The notes beneath the pieces were generated by a model. The model ran no database searches and was not told the origin of the DNA. It was given only the letters and a program-made list of their open reading frames with translations. Made by a program: the position numbers and the translations under genes. From B120-G9 sp034659895 (GTDB lineage: Bacteria > Zixibacteria > MSB-5A5 > GN15 > FEB-12), in assembly GCA_034659895.1 (NCBI GenBank), contig JAYEIF010000229.1, positions 1 through 35,062 of the forward strand: 35,062 bases of DNA, read 5' to 3'. Positions 17,475 through 23,886 of this stretch are shown piece after piece (position 1 is the stretch's first letter; each line of letters starts with the position of its first letter).

Positions 17475-19452
17475 TTGTCTCTTTCGGCCAAAACTGTGGA
17501 TGCTGGTAATACTTTGGTCGGCCATATCCATTATATTCACGCGTTCATCTTTAGCTTCTGAACAACATTCTTCAATCAACATTATCTACCCAAAAGAGGG
17601 TCAGGTCGTTGGTGCTATAGATTCTACTTTTATCTTTGGAAACATTAGCCCGATTTCTTACGGAGAGAATTGGCATCTCCAAGTAAACGGTCAACAAGCA
17701 ACTGTTCATCCCTGTGGTGGTTTTCTGGCGTTTGTACCTGTATCCCCGGGTGAATTCGAGTTCAATGTTACAGCTCAATCCGAAGTCCCTGGAAACAGCT
17801 ATCAGTCACGTCAAAAACAGGGAATCAAGTTTGATACTACACCAACCGAAATATCGACAACTGTTACTGTTAAAATCCCATCACCCTCAGTTTCTTTTCC
17901 GATTGATTCTCTGCGTATTGGTGATGAACGACGTACTTTCAATGGCGATCTGATTATTTCCACAGGGGATAGATTAACTGTCTCATTTCAGGCTACACCC
18001 GGATGCCGCGCATGGTTTTCAATACCGAATGTAATAGATTCTGTTCCGATGGTGGAGATTGAGCCTCAATTTCAAGCATACTGGGGAGAATCTGTTTTTG
18101 GTGTGGGAGCAGTTCCCGATTCGCTTAAAATCAAAGGTGTCTATTCTGGCTTCTATGATATTCCTGAATCTGTCTATACTGATTCTATCCATCTTGAATA
18201 TCATCTTGCGCCACCAATGAAAGATAGTATTCTCGTCAGATATATTCTGTCAACATCGGCTCAACGAGACAGCATTGACTTAAGATACCTGTCTTTGTCG
18301 GATACTGTGATTATTGACAGCAGTAGTTATACGGTCGAGATAAACAGCGCCGATTATCCAAAAACAGTTCGTTTTACAGACTCTGTACAAATTATCCGCC
18401 ATGGTCCGCACATGGGTTATTTGACTATCTTTCAACCTAAAGGTGTCGAAGCGCTGGCTGTGGGAAAGATTGGGAAATGGTACAGGCTACAGCTCTCCGC
18501 CAATAAATATGGGTGGGCACATTGCGAATCAGTTGAATTATTATCTCGGGGACATCTTCCTCCACAATCCTATGTGGTTTCTCTTCGCACTTATAGTTAT
18601 CCTGACCGACTTATAGTCAAAATACCGCTCTCTGGCAAACATCCATTCAAGATTGTGGAATCTAATCGACGAACGATTTATTTACGTCTGTTTGGAGTTA
18701 CAAGCAATACGGATTGGATTCGTTATGATACCGATGATGAGCTAATTGATATGATAAAATGGTCGCAACTAGAACAAGGGATATATGAACTAACACTTCA
18801 ACTAAATCAGGATATCTGGGGATGTGACAGCTACTACGAAGGCAACACATTCTGCTTTCAACTCAATCGTCCGCCCGAGCGTGTGTCTCATTTACGAGGT
18901 AAGACGATTGTAATAGATCCCGGACATTCAAAAGACCCGGGCGCTATTGGTCCAACCGGATACACTGAAGCTGATGCTAATTTGGCTATTGCATTGGTTC
19001 TAAAAAAACTACTGAAGAAAAATGAAGTCGAAGTTATTATGACTCGTTCTGATACCAGTCATGTTCCTTTGTATGATAGACCAGCCATTGCCAAAGCACA
19101 TAATGCAGACCTGTTTATTTCTATTCATAACAATGCCCTTCCAGATGGCGTCAATCCATTTGTCAATAATGGAAGCTCGACTTTCTATTATCATCCGCAT
19201 TCTCTCAACTTGGCTCGTGCGGTTCATGCGGAACTTGTAAAAGCGACTGAATTAGAAGATCACGGATTATACTATGGCAATCTTGCTGTCCTGAGACCAA
19301 CCCAATATCCGGCAATACTGGTAGAGTGTGCTTTTATGATAATACCTGAGCAGGAGGCAAAGTTAAAGACAAGCCGTTTCCGTTATCAGATTGCTAAAGG
19401 ATTATATGAGGGAATCGAGAACTTCTTCAAAGGATATGACCGTGAACGATAA
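17464..19452 (+). CDS. Secreted N-acetylmuramoyl-L-alanine amidase with large multidomain N-terminus
   Basis: About 662 residues. The C-terminal Amidase_3 domain cleaves between muramic acid and the stem peptide. The zinc ligands are H488 (VIDPGHS), E502 (YTEADANLA) and H555 (SIHNN), and the catalytic glutamate is E621 (LVECAF), counting from TTG 17464. A signal peptide is clear (RPKLW, hydrophobic core MLVILWSAISIIF, then SLA|SEQ). The N-terminal 440 residues include an Ig-like beta region opening with NIIYPKEGQVVG, an SH3-like region (GVEALAVGKIGKWYRLQ) and an AMIN-like stretch before the catalytic part. The start is uncertain: TTG 17464 gives a normal signal peptide, ATG 17404 has AAGGAG upstream but a long N-region, and ATG 17500 lacks positive charges. 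It overlaps the epimerase gene. Confidence 0.9.
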   Translation: MINNCLFRPKLWMLVILWSAISIIFTRSSLASEQHSSINIIYPKEGQVVGAIDSTFIFGNISPISYGENWHLQVNGQQATVHPCGGFLAFVPVSPGEFEFNVTAQSEVPGNSYQSRQKQGIKFDTTPTEISTTVTVKIPSPSVSFPIDSLRIGDERRTFNGDLIISTGDRLTVSFQATPGCRAWFSIPNVIDSVPMVEIEPQFQAYWGESVFGVGAVPDSLKIKGVYSGFYDIPESVYTDSIHLEYHLAPPMKDSILVRYILSTSAQRDSIDLRYLSLSDTVIIDSSSYTVEINSADYPKTVRFTDSVQIIRHGPHMGYLTIFQPKGVEALAVGKIGKWYRLQLSANKYGWAHCESVELLSRGHLPPQSYVVSLRTYSYPDRLIVKIPLSGKHPFKIVESNRRTIYLRLFGVTSNTDWIRYDTDDELIDMIKWSQLEQGIYELTLQLNQDIWGCDSYYEGNTFCFQLNRPPERVSHLRGKTIVIDPGHSKDPGAIGPTGYTEADANLAIALVLKKLLKKNEVEVIMTRSDTSHVPLYDRPAIAKAHNADLFISIHNNALPDGVNPFVNNGSSTFYYHPHSLNLARAVHAELVKATELEDHGLYYGNLAVLRPTQYPAILVECAFMIIPEQEAKLKTSRFRYQIAKGLYEGIENFFKGYDRER

Positions 19453-19693
19453 ACAACCGCAAAAATCGAGCAAAAAGAGCACCTTCTGGATGATTTATGT
19501 CAGTCTTATCGTGGCTGCGTTTGTTCTGATAGGGGATGGGATTTCGGCATTATATATTGAACGATGGTCTGTTAAAGTTGGCATTGCTATGTTATTTACC
19601 ACTTTTTTTCTATTAGTATGCCGTAGCTTAACAAAAGCTATCATTGCCTCTGTCATTATTTGTATTGCGGTGGTAGCGACATTTCTGTATTAG
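19436..19693 (+). CDS. Small membrane protein of unknown function, coupled to the amidase gene
   Basis: An 85-residue frame starting inside the end of the amidase gene (17-base overlap) and ending at TAG 19691-19693. I do not recognise the family. The N-terminus is polar and basic (NDKQPQKSSKKS), followed by three hydrophobic stretches: about residues 18-38 (FWMIYVSLIVAAFVLIGDG), 46-63 (GIAMLFTTFFLLVC) and 68-85 (AIIASVIICIAVVATFLY, the extreme C-terminus). By the positive-inside rule the N-terminus should be cytoplasmic. AAAGGA (19429-19434) is too close to ATG 19436, and GTG 19442 has a better 7-base spacer, so the true start may be two codons later. Position and overlap suggest coexpression with the amidase. 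A real gene is likely but not certain. Confidence 0.66.
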   Translation: MTVNDKQPQKSSKKSTFWMIYVSLIVAAFVLIGDGISALYIERWSVKVGIAMLFTTFFLLVCRSLTKAIIASVIICIAVVATFLY

Positions 19694-20044
19694 AATAATT
19701 CGATTAAGGATATGAATGAAACTATAATCCTTGCAACAATGGTACCCCCGTCAGGAATCGAACCTGAATTTTCGGCTCCGGAGGCCGACGCGTTATCCGT
19801 TACACCACGGGGGCATATAAAATCAAATGCAGACTGATAAATAACACCTTATCCAGTTGGGAGCAACAGATTTTTCAACGCAGGGTATGAATTACACTAT
19901 GAAGCAAATAAGAGAGCTACTCAGGAACACCCGTTTTTAGATTGCGTTAATTTCGCAAATCATTATCTTAACAATTCGTTTTGATTGGAAAGAAGCGATT
20001 TGTATTGATGAAACGCTAACCTGTTATGTATAAGGAAATTAAAC
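19694..20044. other. 351-base region without protein genes
   Basis: This is the longest protein-free stretch. It holds the - strand tRNA-Arg gene (19740-19814) and 230 bases of AT-rich leader before proS. AAGGAT at about 19706-19711 can pair with ATCCTT at about 19726-19731 across a long loop, but no T-run follows on either strand, so I do not call a terminator. No T-box signature was seen upstream of proS. Confidence 0.8.
19740..19814 (-). tRNA. tRNA-Arg (anticodon CCG)
   Basis: On the - strand a 75-base cloverleaf can be folded. The acceptor GCCCCCG pairs with CGGGGGT and the D-stem GTGT with ACGC. The anticodon stem is TCGGC/GCCGA with the 7-base loop CTCCGGA, giving anticodon CCG, which reads CGG. 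The variable region is 4 bases, and the T-stem TCAGG/CCTGA carries loop TTCGATT. The discriminator A is followed by an encoded CCA (complement of 19740-19742). Position 1-72 is a G-U pair, which is unusual. It is the only - strand gene in the window. Promoter elements were not identified. Confidence 0.95.
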
Positions 20045-21763
20045 ATGCGCTGGACGCAGTCATACATACCAACTTTGAGAGATGATCAATCTGAGGCTGA
20101 ACTAATTTCACACCAGTTGCTGCTTCGTGGTGGCTACATTCGTAAATTGGCATCCGGTGTATATATATCTCTGCCTTTGATACAGCGAGTTATTCAGAAA
20201 TTCTCTCAAATTGTTCGTGAGGAAATGAATCGAGCGGGAGCGTTGGAAATTACTATGCCGGTGTTGTGTCCGTCTGAAATATGGCAGCAAACCGGCAGAT
20301 ACATGACAGCTGGTAAGGAACAAATGCGGATGAAAGATCGGCATAAACACGAAATGGTTCTCTGTGGTACTCATGAAGAAACAGTTACTACCCTGATCAA
20401 GGGAGAGGTAAAAAGCTACCGCCAATTACCTCTGAACTTGTACCAGATACAAGTAAAGTTTCGTGATGAAATTCGCCCTCGGTTTGGTCTTATGCGTGGA
20501 CGGGAGTTTATCATGAAAGATGCTTATTCATTTGATGCTACCGAGGAATCATTCGATGAATCATACCAGAAGATGGTCGATGCTTATTTCCGTATATTCA
20601 AACGCGCCGGACTGGATGTTGTCAAAGTTGAATCTGACACAGGGGCTATGGGTGGCAAGGCGGCGCATGAATTCATGCTGCTTGTGGATACAAACGGGGG
20701 AGAGGAAGTAATTCTTTTTTGTGACAAATGTGATTACGCCGCAAATATTGAAAAAGCTTCATTCCGACTTGCACAAGAAACATCAATTGATACTGAATTA
20801 AAAGAGAAGGAAATCGTTGACACTCCCGGAGCTGCAACAATCGAAGAGGTAACTGCCTTTCTGAAAGTGAAAGCCAGTCGCCTTGCTAAAACATTATTGT
20901 ATATTGCGGATGAGAAACCTGTGGCGGCAATGGTGCGCGGAGACCGTGAACTTAATCTGACGAAATTAAAGAATGCTGTTGGTGCTGTAGAAATTGAGAT
21001 GGCAACTGCCGAACAGGTAGTAGAATTAACTTCTGCACCGGTTGGATTTGCTGGTCCTGTCGAGTTGAAGGATTGTCCCATCTATGTTGATCCACTTGTT
21101 GCGGAAATGAAAAATATGATAGTCGGCGCTAATGCTAATGAGAAACATATTCTCAATGTTAATATCAATCGTGATTTCAAAGCTACCGAAATCGTAGATC
21201 TAACATCTGCTCAGAATGGTGATCGCTGTCCTTATTGTGATGGACATCTCAGTTCCAAACAAGGGATAGAAGTAGGCAATACATTTATGCTTGGAACAAA
21301 ATATTCCGAATCGCTGGGAGCAAAGTTTCTCGATGCTAATGGGAAAGAACACCCAATAATAATGGGATCATACGGTATAGGCATTACTCGCACTCCGCAA
21401 GCTGCACTTGAAAAATATCATGATGATAAAGGTATCATCTGGCCGAAGAATATAGCACCATTTCTTGTTCATCTAATTCCGTTGAACATGAGCAAGGAAG
21501 CTCAGGTGGAGACCGCAGAGCGTATTTATAAGGAATTGACTGAAATAGGTATCGATGTTCTGATGGATGACCGTTCGGATCGAGCAGGTGTAAAATTCAA
21601 TGATGCTGACTTGGTGGGTTTGCCAGTGAGGATTACTATTGGAGATAAGTCGTTGAAGGAAGGAAAGGTAGAGCTAAAGGCGCGCAGTTACAGTGAGGTT
21701 GAGCGGGTTCCGCTGGATTCTGTCGTATCATCTATAAAGGAAATTCTTAAGAAACTCAATTAA
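20045..21763 (+). CDS. proS: Prolyl-tRNA synthetase, bacterial type
   Basis: A 572-residue class II aminoacyl-tRNA synthetase, the same length as the E. coli enzyme. Motif 2 (FRDEIRPRFGLMRGREFIMKD) begins near residue 139 and motif 3 (GSYGIGITRTPQ) near 441. Between them, about residues 224-410, lies the INS editing domain of the bacterial type (for example AAMVRGDRELNLTKLKNAVG), which hydrolyses Ala-tRNA(Pro). The C-terminal anticodon-binding domain contains LMDDRSDRAGVKFNDADLVG. The start has AAGGAAA upstream and an N-terminus typical of the family (MRWTQSYIPTLRD). Proline charging supplies translation, in keeping with the ribosome-factor operon that follows 96 bases later. Confidence 0.97.
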   Translation: MRWTQSYIPTLRDDQSEAELISHQLLLRGGYIRKLASGVYISLPLIQRVIQKFSQIVREEMNRAGALEITMPVLCPSEIWQQTGRYMTAGKEQMRMKDRHKHEMVLCGTHEETVTTLIKGEVKSYRQLPLNLYQIQVKFRDEIRPRFGLMRGREFIMKDAYSFDATEESFDESYQKMVDAYFRIFKRAGLDVVKVESDTGAMGGKAAHEFMLLVDTNGGEEVILFCDKCDYAANIEKASFRLAQETSIDTELKEKEIVDTPGAATIEEVTAFLKVKASRLAKTLLYIADEKPVAAMVRGDRELNLTKLKNAVGAVEIEMATAEQVVELTSAPVGFAGPVELKDCPIYVDPLVAEMKNMIVGANANEKHILNVNINRDFKATEIVDLTSAQNGDRCPYCDGHLSSKQGIEVGNTFMLGTKYSESLGAKFLDANGKEHPIIMGSYGIGITRTPQAALEKYHDDKGIIWPKNIAPFLVHLIPLNMSKEAQVETAERIYKELTEIGIDVLMDDRSDRAGVKFNDADLVGLPVRITIGDKSLKEGKVELKARSYSEVERVPLDSVVSSIKEILKKLN

Positions 21764-21813
21764 GGCATTATTTTGTTGCGTAACAGGGAGCTTGGGGTTA
21801 TATTATTAGGTTT

Positions 21814-21840
21814 AGAGTGGGTGTATACCCACTCTTTGTT
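21814..21840 (+). terminator. Strong hairpin between proS and rimP (weak terminator or leader element)
   Basis: A perfect 9-bp stem (AGAGTGGGT at 21814-21822 with ACCCACTCT at 21827-21835) encloses the loop GTAT. It is followed by a short, interrupted T-run (TTGTT). It could terminate the proS transcript or act as a leader hairpin for the rimP-nusA operon. The poor T-run makes full termination doubtful. Confidence 0.6.
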
Positions 21841-21859
21841 ATGATATGGTGATTTGTTG

Positions 21860-22312
21860 ATGACTTATAGTAAACTGAAAGAAAGTATTACTGAATTGGT
21901 GGAAGCTCCACTTTATGCGGAAGGTTGCGAACTAGTAGACATGGTTTTATCAAGGTATAAGCAAAACTACACCTTGCGGCTATTTGTCTACTCGGAGCGT
22001 GGCTGTTTACTTGATGAGTGTGCTCGATTGTCGCACATAGTAGGCGACTTAATCGATGGAACCAACTGGTTTGAAAAGGGCTACACTCTCGAGGTTTCAT
22101 CTCCGGGGCTTGATCGCCCTTTGACTGAAATGCGAGATTTCAAGTATCGCAGCGGTGAAACTGTTAGCATTGAGTTTGTCAACACTTCACACAAAAAATT
22201 GACAGCGGAAATACTCGGCATAACCGATAATAATGAAGTCAAACTGCGTAAGGATTTACAGACAATTATGGTTCCGCTCGAGGATATTAAACAAGCAAAA
22301 ATTGTGTTTTGA
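21860..22312 (+). CDS. rimP: Ribosome maturation factor RimP
   Basis: A 150-residue cytoplasmic factor for 30S subunit assembly (formerly YhbC). The sequence has the family pattern: an N-terminal alpha/beta domain (EGCELVDMVLSRYKQNYTLRLFVY, CARLSHIVGDLID), the diagnostic YTLEVSSPGLDRPL, and a C-terminal SH3-like barrel (GETVSIEF, KLTAEILGI, VPLEDIKQAKIVF). Two TTG codons lie just upstream in frame (21854, 21857), but ATG 21860 fits the family start. It opens the rimP-nusA-infB superoperon, and nusA follows 13 bases later. Confidence 0.95.
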   Translation: MTYSKLKESITELVEAPLYAEGCELVDMVLSRYKQNYTLRLFVYSERGCLLDECARLSHIVGDLIDGTNWFEKGYTLEVSSPGLDRPLTEMRDFKYRSGETVSIEFVNTSHKKLTAEILGITDNNEVKLRKDLQTIMVPLEDIKQAKIVF

Positions 22313-22325
22313 TGGAGATAGCGTA

Positions 22326-23819
22326 ATGGCATTTGACATGATTGAAGCGATGACTCTAATCGCTCGAGAAAAAAACCTTGAGTTTGATGCCGTAGTAGAG
22401 ACATTACAAGAAAGTCTTCTGGCTGCTGCCAAGAAGAAGTATAACTTCACGGACAATATATCGTTTCGTTTTGACAGAAAAGCAAATGAACTGCTTATGA
22501 TGGCTACAAAGCAGGTTGTGGACAAAATCGAGGATTCCAACATTGAAATTACATTAGCTGAGGCTCAGGATATGGACAGCGAAGCTCAGGTTGGTGATGA
22601 AATTGAAATCTACATCGATTATGAAATCGAGTTTGGACGTAATGCTATTATGGCTGCTAAGCAAATTCTGATTCAGAAAGTCCGCGAGGCCGAACGCGAC
22701 CGCGTTTATGATGAGTTCATTGAAAAAGTGAATACTCTTATATCTGGAGTTGTCCAACAAATAGATAAAGGGAATGTCATTGTAAACTTGGGTCGAGGTG
22801 AAGCTATTCTTCCAATTAAAGAACAGATTCCGAGAGAGAAGTTTCATCAAGGTGATCGAATACGAGCATACATTTTAGATGTACAGAAATCAATGAGGGG
22901 GCCACAAATTATACTTTCGAGAGTGAACAACGAATTTCTACGTCTCCTATTCTTTTTGGAAGTTCCTGAAATCTATGAAAGAGTTATTGAGATTAAAGCA
23001 ATTGCTCGCGAGCCGGGCGAACGGGCAAAGGTTGCTGTCCTTTCATCTGATGATCGCATTGATCCGGTCGGAGCGTGTGTTGGTATCAAGGGTGTTCGAG
23101 TACAATCAATAGTAAGGGAACTTAATAACGAACGCATTGATATTGTCCCGTTCTCCTCCAATTCAGAATTGTTCGTAACTCGTGCCTTGGCTCCAGCGAA
23201 AGTCGTTAATATAAATGTTGATTTTAATGAGACCAAAATGACTGTTGCCGTTGAGGATGAAAAACTTTCACTTGCGATTGGCCGCAACGGACAAAACGCT
23301 CGACTGGCTTCCAAACTTACTGGTTGGAAAGTTAACATCGTTTCTGAGACCGAATATAATGAGTCTAAGCACAAAGAAGCTGACATGCTTGTACCAATAT
23401 CCCAACTCGACGGTGTGGGAGATAAATTGCAGGAAAGATTAGCTGATTTTGATATTGGCTCAGTACAAAGATTAGCTCAAACTTCTATAGAAACCCTGGT
23501 TAAGGTAGAAGGATTGGGGGAAAAGTCCGCCGAGAAACTGCTCGATCGGGCGAAGGAACTCGTGGGGCAAATAGAGGAAGATTACAGTCAGCGCAAGGAT
23601 AAGGAAAAGAAAACAGCTGTCGAAATAGTGAAATCCAGTGACGAAAAATTGACTGCCAAAGATGTCTTTGAGGATGATGAAAACTATGTAACGGAAATTG
23701 ATGATACTCCCGAGGTAACCGCTCCAGAACTTGAGGATATTGACGAAGAGGATGTCAAAGCTGACATTACCGAAGATGATGATATGTCTGATAAAGAAGG
23801 AGACTCGGAATCCAAATAA
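22326..23819 (+). CDS. nusA: Transcription termination/antitermination factor NusA
   Basis: A 497-residue RNA-polymerase-binding factor that modulates pausing, termination and antitermination. Domains in order: the polymerase-binding N-terminal domain (1-130), S1 (about 141-200, GVVQQIDKGNVIVNLGRGEA), KH1 and KH2 (GACVGIKGVRVQSIVREL from about 246; LAIGRNGQNARLASKLTGW from about 316), then a helix-hairpin-helix region (about 360-415, LDGVGDKL and VEGLGEKSAEKLL). A very acidic tail covers the last 70 or so residues. ATG 22326 is chosen for the family N-terminus, with GGAG upstream; the frame is open further upstream inside rimP. Here ylxR and ylxQ, often between nusA and infB, are absent. Confidence 0.97.
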   Translation: MAFDMIEAMTLIAREKNLEFDAVVETLQESLLAAAKKKYNFTDNISFRFDRKANELLMMATKQVVDKIEDSNIEITLAEAQDMDSEAQVGDEIEIYIDYEIEFGRNAIMAAKQILIQKVREAERDRVYDEFIEKVNTLISGVVQQIDKGNVIVNLGRGEAILPIKEQIPREKFHQGDRIRAYILDVQKSMRGPQIILSRVNNEFLRLLFFLEVPEIYERVIEIKAIAREPGERAKVAVLSSDDRIDPVGACVGIKGVRVQSIVRELNNERIDIVPFSSNSELFVTRALAPAKVVNINVDFNETKMTVAVEDEKLSLAIGRNGQNARLASKLTGWKVNIVSETEYNESKHKEADMLVPISQLDGVGDKLQERLADFDIGSVQRLAQTSIETLVKVEGLGEKSAEKLLDRAKELVGQIEEDYSQRKDKEKKTAVEIVKSSDEKLTAKDVFEDDENYVTEIDDTPEVTAPELEDIDEEDVKADITEDDDMSDKEGDSESK

Positions 23820-23886
23820 CTTGTATGATAGCGAGCAAATGTCCAGCCGTTTGGATGTTAGTTTCCTGAGGAGGTAGTGAGACAAC

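Noticed and set aside
19704..19734. Inverted repeat downstream of the tRNA as terminator
   Set aside because: Six-base arms with a long loop and no T-run on the - strand.
19815..20044. T-box or other riboswitch upstream of proS
   Set aside because: No T-box consensus (TGGNACCGCG-like) or terminator/antiterminator pair was found in the leader.
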